Source of the DNA: Paenibacillus sp. FSL R5-0623
Lineage (GTDB): Bacteria; Bacillota; Bacilli; Paenibacillales; Paenibacillaceae
DNA: 64,000 nt
Reading direction: 5' to 3'
Assembly (NCBI RefSeq): GCF_037974265.1
Contig: NZ_CP150233.1
Span: 4,588,001-4,652,000 of the forward strand
In this document: positions 54,297-61,397 of the stretch, piece by piece
Numbering within the stretch: position 1 is the first letter of the stretch
Layout: each line of letters starts with the position of its first letter
The notes under the pieces: model-generated
Told to the model about the DNA's origin: nothing
The model's database searches: none
What the model saw: the letters and a program-made list of their open reading frames with translations, nothing else
Program-made: the position numbers and the translations under genes

Positions 54297-55941
54297 ATAA
54301 GTGAGCTCTTACTATCCTTACTCTCTCTGTATAGATGATCGAGTAATTCTTTTATTCCACCCTTGATTTCAACCAATATTTTTTCTTTGCTAATGTAGAC
54401 CACGTCTAACAATGTGCTTAACATCATTTTCTTCTTCTCTGTTGAAGCATTTGTAAATACATCCCGCCAAACTGGGAGATCATCTTTTAGAGCCTCCATC
54501 TCTGATATCTCCATTTTTTTGGAGGATAACAATTGCTCTATTCCCTTAATGTCTTCAGTAGTTTTCTGAATTTCGTTTTCTTTTTTCTCGATAAGACCAT
54601 TGAGCATTTCTGGTTTGAATGCGCTCTTACCCATTATAGATTTTGGAACCTCAGCGTTTAATGTCACAAGCTCCTCGTAGTTCTCTTCCAGTAAATTTTG
54701 CATTGTTTTTATTTTTTCCTCTTCTTCATTAGAAACCTTCTTTTTTAATGATTCAATTTCTGATTGGAAATCTATTGTTCTGAGTTGACTTAAGTATACA
54801 TCCACTCTTTCTAAGACTTGTCTCTCTACCTTCTTTGAAGAAAATGTTGCCTGTCCGTTACAATCCGTCTTTCCTTGCAATTTTCCACTACAACGGTAAC
54901 TTTTATTCTGATTGTATCTGACTATTTCTCCATTAGCTGCTTTGTATTTATTTACAAATGTAGTCGTGGTCAATCTAGAATTACAACAACCGCATCTGGC
55001 TATTCCAGTTAAAAGTAAACTTCTTTAGTGCTTATGGGAATGGAATTTTCATTTCTTTTTGGATTCTTAGGGTTCTTTTTATCCCTTATATCCTGTACAC
55101 TATTCCAATCCTCTTCTGAAACTATCATTAATTCAGGGATTGGTTTTGAAAATATATCGTCTCCTTTTTCTTTTCTGTATCTCATTACTCCTTTGTAAAT
55201 TGGATTCTTAAGTATAACGTTTACAGTAGGAGCACCCCATTGTTTTGCTTTTCTTGTCGGAACATTTTTTTCGTTTAGAAGTTTAGCTATTCTTAATTGT
55301 CCGTAACCTTCTTCAAGCACTAGTCGGAATATTTCTTGTACGATCTTTGACTCTTCTTCGTGCTTACACAGTTTTTGCAGTGCTTTTCCTTTTTTATTTA
55401 CATTACCGGAATCAACACTTTTATACCCGTAGGGAATACCTCCTCCCCTAAAAATACCATCTTCGACCATCTGTATATGTTTTTCGTTGACTCGTTCAGA
55501 GGTCTTCCTACTTTCATCGCTTGACTGCCAAAACCTTAAGTAGTTGACCATCCGATCGGTGTATGCTTCAATTTTTTGCTGACCTTCTATTACAGACCAC
55601 ATTTCTACCCCTTTGTTTACAAACCACTCAAGTACAAAGGGAGTCTCATCATCTTTTCTTCCAAGCCTATCAAACATAAATACCAACAAGACATCGAATA
55701 AACCATTCTCTGCATCCTCTTTAGCCTTTTGGATAACATCACGCTTCGAGGCAGGTACTTTAAAACCTGATATCCCTTTTTCGGTATATTCCTTAACTAG
55801 CTTCCATCCCTCTTGTTTCTCTACCATCTTCCTGCATGCTCGTTGTTGCATTGGAATATCGTTCCCGTCCATCTGACCTTTTGTGGACACTCGATATAGT
55901 GCCGCAACACGCTTTATTTGTCCCATTCCATCAACCACCAT
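54293..55941 (-). pseudogene. Large serine recombinase, frameshifted
   Basis: A serine-type integrase of about 540 residues, broken by a one-base deletion. The first part (55941-55009) has the catalytic Ser in LYRVSTKGQ, the Arg motif, and the recombinase domain (RGGGIPYGYK, then YGQLRIAKLLNEKNVPTRK). It ends PISTKEVYF-stop. Shifting by one base near 55020 restores ISLLLTGIARCGCCNSRLTTTTF and then a zinc ribbon (YRCSGKLQGKTDCNG) and a coiled coil (54973-54293). The broken gene ends inside the tRNA 3' half. It is probably the integrase of the element that used tRNA-Val as target. Confidence 0.85.
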
Positions 55942-56035
55942 ATCTTTTTTTCTGTATTATTTTTATCGATAGTCGTAACTACTTTCACTGCTTAATTTTA
56001 TCCAAATTGTACCATTAAGTATGTTTATTATCAAC

Positions 56036-56066
56036 AAAAACCACCTACACATATTATTGGAGGTGG
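56036..56066 (-). terminator. Hairpin terminator after tRNA-Val (second)
   Basis: CCACCT (56041-56046) pairs with AGGTGG (56061-56066), followed on the minus strand by TTTTTG. Confidence 0.55.
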
Positions 56067-56084
56067 CCATAATATTATATATAT

Positions 56085-56125
56085 AAAAACAACTCCTCTT
56101 GAGATATAATTCTCAAAAGAAGTTG
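56085..56125 (-). terminator. Terminator of tRNA-Val(GAC)
   Basis: CAACTCCTCTTGAGA (56090-56104) pairs with TCTCAAAAGAAGTTG (56111-56125) with mismatches, and TTTTTATATATA follows. It lies 16 bp past the tRNA 3' end. Confidence 0.7.
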
Positions 56126-56141
56126 CCTTTAATTTTTCATA

Positions 56142-56213
56142 TAGGACGAGTGGGGATCGAACCCACGACCCTTACCCTGTCAAGATAATGCTCTCCCGCT
56201 GAGCTATCGCCCT
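56142..56213 (-). tRNA. tRNA-Val (anticodon GAC)
   Basis: A complete 72-nt tRNA gene on the minus strand. Acceptor AGGGCGA pairs with TCGTCCT (one G-T); the D-arm is GCTC-AGCGGGA-GAGC; the anticodon arm is TTATC-TTGACAG-GGTAA, anticodon GAC; the T-arm is GTGGG-TTCGATC-CCCAC. The 3' CCA is not encoded. It lies just upstream of the recombinase remnant and may have been carried in by the element, since it differs from the broken tRNA-Val flanking it. Confidence 0.85.
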
Positions 56214-56256
56214 GTAATAATTAAGATGTATCCATCGTGTCCATACTACTAAACTT

Positions 56257-56273
56257 AGCTGAGCTAACAGATC
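56257..56273 (-). repeat. 5' fragment of the interrupted tRNA-Val
   Basis: On the minus strand GATCTGT, TA, GCTC, AG begin at 56273: a 7-nt acceptor strand complementary to ACAGATC of the 3' fragment at 54255-54296, followed by the standard D-stem start. After about 17 nt the similarity ends. With the 3' fragment it forms the two ends of the same interrupted gene. Confidence 0.6.
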
Positions 56274-56417
56274 ATGATATATAATTGTTTCCCAATCAAG
56301 TAACAGTATCATATCAAGTAACCGTGTTCATTGTCAATGATTTATTTGGTTATAATTCACCCGAAATGGTGCACAATAAAGGAAAGATTACCATTTCTAC
56401 AACGAGGTGAATTCCCT

Positions 56418-56675
56418 ATGAGAAACATAACAAAATGGTCAAGATCCAATAAACATACATTTACCAAATGCTTCTTCCCCTGCGTTGGGCTTGTGATTCT
56501 CAGTACAACCGTTACTGGTTGCGGCTTGGAGAAGGATGAACATACGGTACAATTCCAACAATTACAACAGCCCAATGAAAATGGTGAGTCTCTGCCCGTC
56601 TGGCTGGACGTGTACTCCAATTCTGTAATTCAAGATGTATATTCTCCGCGAGGAAGCAGTGAAGTCTTGCCGTGA
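56418..56675 (+). CDS. Small putative lipoprotein
   Basis: An 85-residue exported protein. The start MRNITKWSRSNKHTFTK precedes a hydrophobic stretch and the lipobox VTGC, so Cys35 would be lipidated. The mature part is short, acidic and Gln/Pro-rich (FQQLQQPNENG). ATG 56418 follows GAGGTGA by 7 nt; the longer frame from 56331 does not. It is immediately downstream, on the other strand, of the interrupted tRNA. Function unknown. Confidence 0.65.
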   Translation: MRNITKWSRSNKHTFTKCFFPCVGLVILSTTVTGCGLEKDEHTVQFQQLQQPNENGESLPVWLDVYSNSVIQDVYSPRGSSEVLP

Positions 56676-56690
56676 AGGTTAACAGATGAA

Positions 56691-56804
56691 TTACTCATCT
56701 TCATCCCACTTGCGTGAGTATGCTTTCTTGGTCACGTAATACAACAGAGTAATCATTCCCGCCGACATTAACAATGTAATTACCATGATGCCTGCCATGC
56801 CCAT
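56691..56804 (-). CDS. Small membrane protein (37 aa)
   Basis: An unlisted small gene: MGMAGIMVITLLMSAGMITL, YYVTKKAYSRKWDEDE. A single membrane helix (about residues 4-24) is followed by a basic then acidic tail. Its ATG has GAGGAGGGGG 5-10 nt upstream, one of the strongest sites in the window. It is convergent with the lipoprotein gene. Confidence 0.65.
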   Translation of the reverse strand: MGMAGIMVITLLMSAGMITLLYYVTKKAYSRKWDEDE

Positions 56805-56913
56805 CACTACCCCCTCCTCTCCCAATATGTTCCAGACTTCACTATACAGGAAAAACATTTTTTTGTATAATTCAGTCTGATATGTCGCGCAAGAGCAGAA
56901 AGAAGGAATGGAA

Positions 56914-57357
56914 TTGGCAGCTGAGATTAGTTATGTATCAACAGAAGAACAACTGGAGCAAGCCCTGGGAATTCGCCATCACGTTTTTGTGATCGAGCAA
57001 CAGGTGCCTGCGGAGATTGAGATTGATCAATATGATGTCATCAGTCCAGATGTGCATCATGTATTGTTAAGTACGGATGGGCAAGCTGTAGCCACAGGAC
57101 GTCTGATCTATTACAGCAAGGATACGGCCAAAATGCAGCGGATCGCGGTGCTTGAATCTCATCGTTCATTTGGTTATGGACGTGTGCTTCTGCTCGCGAT
57201 GGAGGAGCTGGCACGTGAACTCGGCTTATCCTATTCTGTACTGGATGCGCAGTGTCAGGCACAGAAATTCTATGAAAAGCTGGGTTATGAAGTGATTTCG
57301 GAAGAACCTTTTTATGATGCAGATATTTTGCATGTTCGTATGAGAAAGAGCCTGTAA
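56914..57357 (+). CDS. GNAT family N-acetyltransferase
   Basis: A 147-residue GNAT protein. QALGIRHHVFVIEQQVPAEIEID and MQRIAVLESHRSFGYGRVLLLAMEE (acetyl-CoA loop about residue 75) resemble YjcF/ElaA-type enzymes, with VLDAQCQAQKFYEKLGYEV as the end. The acceptor is unknown. TTG 56914 has AAGGA 6 nt upstream; the ATG at 56908 directly abuts that site, so the protein may start two codons earlier. It stands alone. Confidence 0.83.
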   Translation: MAAEISYVSTEEQLEQALGIRHHVFVIEQQVPAEIEIDQYDVISPDVHHVLLSTDGQAVATGRLIYYSKDTAKMQRIAVLESHRSFGYGRVLLLAMEELARELGLSYSVLDAQCQAQKFYEKLGYEVISEEPFYDADILHVRMRKSL

Positions 57358-57470
57358 AACCTCCGCGTTGGCAGGTCTTTATTAGCATATGGTGCATACT
57401 TCCGATGAATTGGGATAGGCTAATCAGGTAAGCAGATTCCTATCTCGTCATATAAGGAGAGTGTGACATC

Positions 57471-57707
57471 ATGGATCAAACAACACGTGAGAGTTTCACA
57501 GCTGTACAGAAAAATGGTGACGGTGACCTGACAGCCTTTCAGACTTCAGCAGGACGTGTACTGGATTATCAGCAGGCCCTTACAGAAGTACAGGCTGGCG
57601 CTATTGCCGGTGTGAATGTATTTAAAGGCAAGGATGGCGAAATGTACATTCGCGGCGATGCCGACGGTGACCCAACTAACAACCTGGACCAACTTCCCCA
57701 TTTCTAA
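57471..57707 (+). CDS. DUF3892 family protein
   Basis: A 78-residue protein with the DUF3892 pattern: IVAVQKNGDGDLTAFQTSAGRVLDYQQAL (here FTAVQKNGDGDLTAF) and GVNVFKGKDGEMYIRGDADGDPTNNLDQLP. The family has no assigned function. AAGGAGAG lies upstream of the ATG. A terminator follows at 57742. It is its own transcription unit between a GNAT gene and a convergent pair. Confidence 0.82.
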   Translation: MDQTTRESFTAVQKNGDGDLTAFQTSAGRVLDYQQALTEVQAGAIAGVNVFKGKDGEMYIRGDADGDPTNNLDQLPHF

Positions 57708-57741
57708 AATAGATGCACATGTCGTACATGTGACACAGTAA

Positions 57742-57776
57742 GCGCCGATCCGGATATCCGGGTTGGCGTTTTCTTA
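57742..57776 (+). terminator. Terminator of the DUF3892 gene
   Basis: CGCC-GATCCGGATATCCGG-GTT-GGCG (57743-57768) forms a stem, then TTTTC. A near-palindrome at 57716-57732 precedes it. Confidence 0.6.
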
Positions 57777-57782
57777 TTATGA

Positions 57783-58064
57783 TCAGTAGTCCGTAAAATA
57801 TTTTACGGAGTCCCCGGAAGACTGGCTTTTGCGAATCGGCTGTTGTACCTGTTCCCAAGCCTGCAATATCTGTATCCCTTCCAGAGTAGACCGGTTCTCC
57901 CAGGCGATATGCCCGGTGCGTTCAAGCTCCAGCAATGACTCATGAATGAATGCTTTGCTTCGTCCGGTCTTGTTCTCCAGTTCATCCATTCGCGGCAACC
58001 TGCGCCGTTGCCCTGCATAGTTCACCATAATACGCAAAATCTTGCGTTCAAAATCGTTCAGCAT
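57783..58064 (-). CDS. Putative winged-helix DNA-binding protein
   Basis: A 93-residue protein. MLNDFERKILRIMVNYAGQRRRLPRMDELENKTGRSKAFIHESLLELERTGHI has the spacing of a winged helix-turn-helix (LexA/MarR style) with recognition helix near SKAFIHESLLELE. The C-terminal third is unrecognised. It overlaps the end of the next gene upstream by 17 bp, so the two form an operon. Target unknown. Confidence 0.65.
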   Translation of the reverse strand: MLNDFERKILRIMVNYAGQRRRLPRMDELENKTGRSKAFIHESLLELERTGHIAWENRSTLEGIQILQAWEQVQQPIRKSQSSGDSVKYFTDY

Positions 58065-58269
58065 ACTTTACCTCCCCATTCAGATCGGTAACAGGACGCC
58101 ATGCCAGAATACCTTGCTCCAGAAATGTTCGGGGTGAGCCTTCTTTTCCCGCTGATGCTCTAATCATCCCGCCACGTACACTGTTAATTCGAATCTGTCG
58201 CTGCGTAATCTGCCCTGCACGATCCATGTAGACAAGCTCCACCATCTGGCCAATATATTTCCCTAGCAT
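58048..58269 (-). CDS. Small hypothetical protein upstream of the winged-helix gene
   Basis: A 73-residue protein: MLGKYIGQMVELVYMDRAGQITQRQIRINSVRGGMIRASAG, a beta-rich WYL-like or SH3-like pattern. ATG 58269 has GGAGGG 6 nt upstream; ATG 58275 abuts it. It starts the operon with 57783-58064. Function unknown; the pair may be a small regulatory unit. Confidence 0.65.
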   Translation of the reverse strand: MLGKYIGQMVELVYMDRAGQITQRQIRINSVRGGMIRASAGKEGSPRTFLEQGILAWRPVTDLNGEVKYAERF

Positions 58270-58361
58270 AATCATCCCTCCGATAAGAACGTTTGTTTGT
58301 ATTTCATATTATATGCGAACATAAGTTCTTTATTCAATAGTAAAAAAAGGATTTTGTAAAA

Positions 58362-58404
58362 TAAAAAAACCAGACTTTCACCTTAATCATTAAGGCAGTC
58401 TGGT
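58362..58404 (-). terminator. Terminator of the DUF3889 gene
   Basis: ACCAGACT (58369-58376) pairs with AGTCTGGT (58397-58404) with an inner CCTTAAT/ATTAAGG, and a T run follows on the minus strand. Confidence 0.8.
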
Positions 58405-58414
58405 TCATAACGGA

Positions 58415-58735
58415 TCAGTGCCGATCCGATTCCGAAAATTGTACTTTCTTTAACTGTTGTGTAGATGGATTAAAATCAACATTCACATAAACTGCGAATT
58501 GCTTGCCGTCTTTAGCACGAACCCATAACTTGAACTGTTCCCGTGATTGATCCGCTGTTAGAGAGGTGCGACCGATATGCTTATAGTCCAAGATATCCAC
58601 ATTATACTTGGTCTGTGTTTCTTTGACCGCAATAATTCCCCACTTCGCATAATCAGGGATAGCGGTCCCTGATCCTGATGTAATTCCAGCCAAACTCAGG
58701 ACTACCGACATGACGGTAACGATGAGCATTCTCAT
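58415..58735 (-). CDS. DUF3889-like exported protein
   Basis: A 106-residue protein with a signal peptide (MRMLIVTVMSVVLSLAGITSG) and a mature domain PDYAKWGIIAVKETQTKYNVDILDYKHIGR.. typical of DUF3889 (YqzG/YhdC-like). Family function is unknown. ATG 58735 has AAGGAG 9 nt upstream, better than the longer frame to 58756. It follows 58792-59100 on the same strand after 56 bp. Confidence 0.75.
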   Translation of the reverse strand: MRMLIVTVMSVVLSLAGITSGSGTAIPDYAKWGIIAVKETQTKYNVDILDYKHIGRTSLTADQSREQFKLWVRAKDGKQFAVYVNVDFNPSTQQLKKVQFSESDRH

Positions 58736-58791
58736 TTCACTCACTCCTTGGGACAATATGTTTCTGTTATATTGCCCGTCCGGTTTTCATT

Positions 58792-59100
58792 TTACACGAA
58801 TAAACGAAAGATCCAGGCCAGTGGCCGCAGGGAAAAAGGAACCACATGAAAAAGTCGGTCAAACGAATCAGGAGGCTCCGTCTGGAAGCTCATTCCCCAG
58901 TCACCTGAGAAAAAGTGTTGTTGTGTCTTCGGCTCCTGAGGACGATCCAACCCGTATTTCTTTTCAAGTAACTGCCTCGTTGCTTCATCCACCTGAACCT
59001 CGTTCGTAACGTCGTATGCTGTGGCAGGCTCGTTGCTTATGTACATCTGAATCACTAGAAACATCACAATCCTAACTATTTGTATCCAACGCTTGTTCAT
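58792..59100 (-). CDS. Hypothetical protein resembling the N-terminal segment of an oligopeptide permease
   Basis: A 102-residue protein with an N-terminal hydrophobic segment (IVRIVMFLVIQMYIS) and a C-terminal hydrophobic end. The middle, QLLEKKYGLDRPQEPKTQQHFFSGDWGMSF, looks like the periplasmic loop that follows the first helix of DppB/OppB-type permeases (GLD, then GDxGxSF). This may be a truncated or exapted permease piece. AAAGGAG lies upstream of the ATG. No ABC transporter genes adjoin. Confidence 0.6.
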   Translation of the reverse strand: MNKRWIQIVRIVMFLVIQMYISNEPATAYDVTNEVQVDEATRQLLEKKYGLDRPQEPKTQQHFFSGDWGMSFQTEPPDSFDRLFHVVPFSLRPLAWIFRLFV

Positions 59101-59362
59101 CTCTTACTCCTTTATGGATTAATGGCTCTCTTCTCTTGTACGTGAAGACTTGTTTGAATGTTTTATTATACAAAAATTTTACCATAGTAGGAAATAACAA
59201 GTGGTAGAAAATATGCGGCTTGCGTTATGCGATGCTTAAGTCCCATTTGGTTGTTTTTTTGTTTAAAAAACCCAATAGACGTGTAATAGGCCATGACAGA
59301 GTGACTTCACGATCTTAAACCCTACACGATCTGTAATACCAATTTGAGGAGGTTACACCCGA

Positions 59363-60265
59363 ATGTTCAAACGCTTGGATGAAATTCTGATTGAGATTCC
59401 CAATGTCGAGAAGCCAGATCCGAATGCTGCGGCAGCCATACAAGAATTGCTCGGCGGCAAATTCGGAGAAATGTCAACGTTGAACAACTACCTCTATCAA
59501 TCGTTTAATTTTCGATCCAAAGAAAAGCTGAAGCCCTTCTATGACCTCGTCATGAGTATTACCGCTGAAGAATTGGGTCATGTTGAGCTCGTGTCTCATG
59601 GCATTAACAAGTGCCTCAGAGGTTCAACCGAGTACAAAGAACCCGACGATACGCCGCTAGGTTCCGTAAAAGATGCTCGTCTGTCGTATCACTATCTGGC
59701 AGGTGCACAAGGCGCAATGCCTTTTGACTCTATGGGGAATCCATGGACGGGAGCAAATGTCTTCAACAGTGGCAACCTGGTCGAGGATCTGCTGCATAAC
59801 TTCTTCCTTGAATGTGGCGCTCGTACCCATAAGATGAAAGTATATGAGATGACGGATCACCCGGCAGCCCGGGAAGTCGTCGGTTTTCTGCTTGTACGTG
59901 GCGGCGTGCACGTGGTTGCCTATGCAAAAGCAATCGAAATTGCAACCGGCGTAAATGTGACCAAACTGATTCCGATTCCTTCACTGGATAATAAGGCTTT
60001 CAATGAAGCTCGTAAATATGAGGAAAAAGGGGTACACACCAAGCTGTATACCTATAGTGATAAAGACTTTAATGCCATCGATCAGATCTGGAAAGGAACG
60101 CACCCCGAAGATGGACAACCTTTGGAGGTTATCCAAGGCATACCTCAGGGATTCCCGATTCCAGAAGCCCCTGCGGTCGAGGAAGAATTTGCACCGGGTA
60201 TATCGCAAGAAGACTTCAAAGAGATTGCACGTCGTCTGAAGATGGCGGGGAATATTGCGGATTAA
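59363..60265 (+). CDS. Manganese catalase
   Basis: A 300-residue dimanganese catalase (YdbD/KatN type) that dismutates hydrogen peroxide. Metal ligands are visible in GEMSTLNNYL (Glu), TAEELGHVELV (Glu and His), FLECGARTH and GGVHVVAYAK (His). Length matches YdbD rather than the shorter CotJC coat protein. GAGGAGG lies upstream of the ATG. It is a single transcript with a terminator. Its role is peroxide defence, probably in stationary or sporulating cells. Confidence 0.92.
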   Translation: MFKRLDEILIEIPNVEKPDPNAAAAIQELLGGKFGEMSTLNNYLYQSFNFRSKEKLKPFYDLVMSITAEELGHVELVSHGINKCLRGSTEYKEPDDTPLGSVKDARLSYHYLAGAQGAMPFDSMGNPWTGANVFNSGNLVEDLLHNFFLECGARTHKMKVYEMTDHPAAREVVGFLLVRGGVHVVAYAKAIEIATGVNVTKLIPIPSLDNKAFNEARKYEEKGVHTKLYTYSDKDFNAIDQIWKGTHPEDGQPLEVIQGIPQGFPIPEAPAVEEEFAPGISQEDFKEIARRLKMAGNIAD

Positions 60266-60324
60266 GGAACAATTTGTTTAACAGATTCTTTCCCTATATA
60301 TATTGTTAACTGTATGTTTAAGTG

Positions 60325-60376
60325 AAGCCCTCGAACCCTGCTGCTGAATGCAGAGCGGATTGGAGGGCTTTATTAT
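60325..60376 (+). terminator. Terminator of the manganese catalase gene
   Basis: AAGCCCTC (60325-60332) pairs with GAGGGCTT (60363-60370) over an internal GC-rich stem, with TATTAT following. Confidence 0.7.
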
Positions 60377-60486
60377 AATAAATTTATGATACAATTTTAT
60401 GTTGCAAAATGAGTATGTTGTATGAACTTCATTTCCTGAAAATTTAGCTGTAAAAGTAAACCGGATCTCTGCTCACATCGTTAAAC

Positions 60487-60780
60487 TTAGCTATACTCCA
60501 ACACCGATTCCTCACGCTGACTCATGACTTCAATTAACATGTTGGCCCCCAGACGAAAACCTTGTGCAAACGCTGCTTCCGCATGCATACCCTCACATCT
60601 GCCACACAAGTCAAATAACTGTTCAAGCTCAAGAAATTCATTCTCGCTCAAACGATTCTTCCATTGCTCTGTCAAAGCTGCAATCTGCCTCCCTAACGCT
60701 TGGTATTCAGGATGTGTCGGCATCATCATCTCATCCGGTCGAAGTCGTCCATTATATAATGCTTCTAATATCGAATTCAT
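60487..60780 (-). CDS. DUF6809 family protein
   Basis: A 97-residue helical protein (MNSILEALYNGRLRPDE, then FLELEQLFDLCGRCEGMHAEAAFAQGFRLGANMLIEV) of a family common in Firmicutes, apparently DUF6809; function unknown. ATG 60780 has GGAGG 6 nt upstream; ATG 60786 abuts it, so the longer frame is disfavoured. It lies downstream of the RHH gene on the same strand, with a hairpin between them. Confidence 0.75.
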   Translation of the reverse strand: MNSILEALYNGRLRPDEMMMPTHPEYQALGRQIAALTEQWKNRLSENEFLELEQLFDLCGRCEGMHAEAAFAQGFRLGANMLIEVMSQREESVLEYS

Positions 60781-60878
60781 GTGCATCCTCCTGTATATCA
60801 ATTCGCACCTCACTTGAATGAACGTTCTACACATGGTAGGATATTTATGCAGTCGCTCATTCAAGTGATTGCGTGATA

Positions 60879-60916
60879 GGAAGCAGCGTGTTCTTCGCGG
60901 GACTAGCGCTGCTTCC
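60879..60916. terminator. Hairpin after the RHH gene
   Basis: GGAAGCAGCG (60879-60888) pairs with CGCTGCTTCC (60907-60916). T follows only on the plus strand, so it ends plus-strand transcription better than the RHH transcript. Confidence 0.5.
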
Positions 60917-60920
60917 TTTT

Positions 60921-61100
60921 TTACTTTTGGAGTTCGTCGTAAATCTTCTCAATCCCTTTGCGAACGATGTCTGATCGATTCGTATTCAGCTTCTCAGCCG
61001 AAATATCGAGCTTGTTCATAATTTCCTCGTCAACACGTATCTCAATCGTTCTGCTTTTGGGTTTGTCAGATTTAGGCCGCCCCATCTTTTTGGCGGACAT
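60921..61100 (-). CDS. Ribbon-helix-helix (CopG/Arc-like) regulator, 59 aa
   Basis: A small gene: SRTIEIRVDEEIMNKLDISAEKLNTNRSDIVRKGIEKIY. The beta-strand RTIEIRVD, the helix around EEIMNKLDISAEKL and the second helix SDIVRKGIEKIY make a ribbon-helix-helix DNA-binding protein. GAGGTGAAGCA precedes the ATG. Its own promoter holds paired palindromes (61119-61126 and 61141-61148), so autorepression is likely. RHH proteins of this size are often antitoxins, but no toxin gene is adjacent on its transcript. Confidence 0.75.
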   Translation of the reverse strand: MSAKKMGRPKSDKPKSRTIEIRVDEEIMNKLDISAEKLNTNRSDIVRKGIEKIYDELQK

Positions 61101-61113
61101 TGCTTCACCTCTT

Positions 61114-61158
61114 TTTTTGTCCTGACATTAATATATTATCGTCCGGACAAAAAGTCAA
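61114..61158 (-). promoter_or_regulatory. RHH gene promoter with two palindromic half-sites
   Basis: TTGACT (61158-61153) and TATATT (61135-61130) are 17 bp apart. GTCCGGAC (61141-61148) lies in the spacer and GTCCTGAC (61119-61126) just downstream of the -10. Their centres are 22 bp apart, about two helical turns. The outer arms TTTTTGTCC and GGACAAAAA also form a perfect inverted repeat. Confidence 0.65.
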
Positions 61159-61240
61159 TTCAATTGTAAAACATACGTTCGTTTTTATGACAGTAGATTC
61201 ATAGATAAGTTTATAGTCTGTAATCCTTTTGAATGATAAA

Positions 61241-61275
61241 AAGACAACCTTGAACGGCTCGGCGCTCAAGGTTGT
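61241..61275 (-). terminator. Terminator downstream of the DUF3626 gene
   Basis: ACAACCTTGA (61244-61253) pairs with TCAAGGTTGT (61266-61275), and CTTTTTATC follows on the minus strand. Confidence 0.75.
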
Positions 61276-61397
61276 TAGAGTACTATTATTGAGTAACAAT
61301 TTAAACTTCAGGAGATACGCAGACAGGTAGGGAAAAGAAGTTGGTATTTTAGCTTTGTTATCACTACATATTCAATATTTTTATCTCGAAAACCGTT

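Noticed and set aside
55009-55941. Serine recombinase read as an intact gene
   Set aside because: Residues that finish the domain are found in the next frame; a one-base shift is required.
54000-56300. CRISPR or phage attachment repeats
   Set aside because: No repeat-spacer pattern exists; the two repeats seen are tRNA halves.
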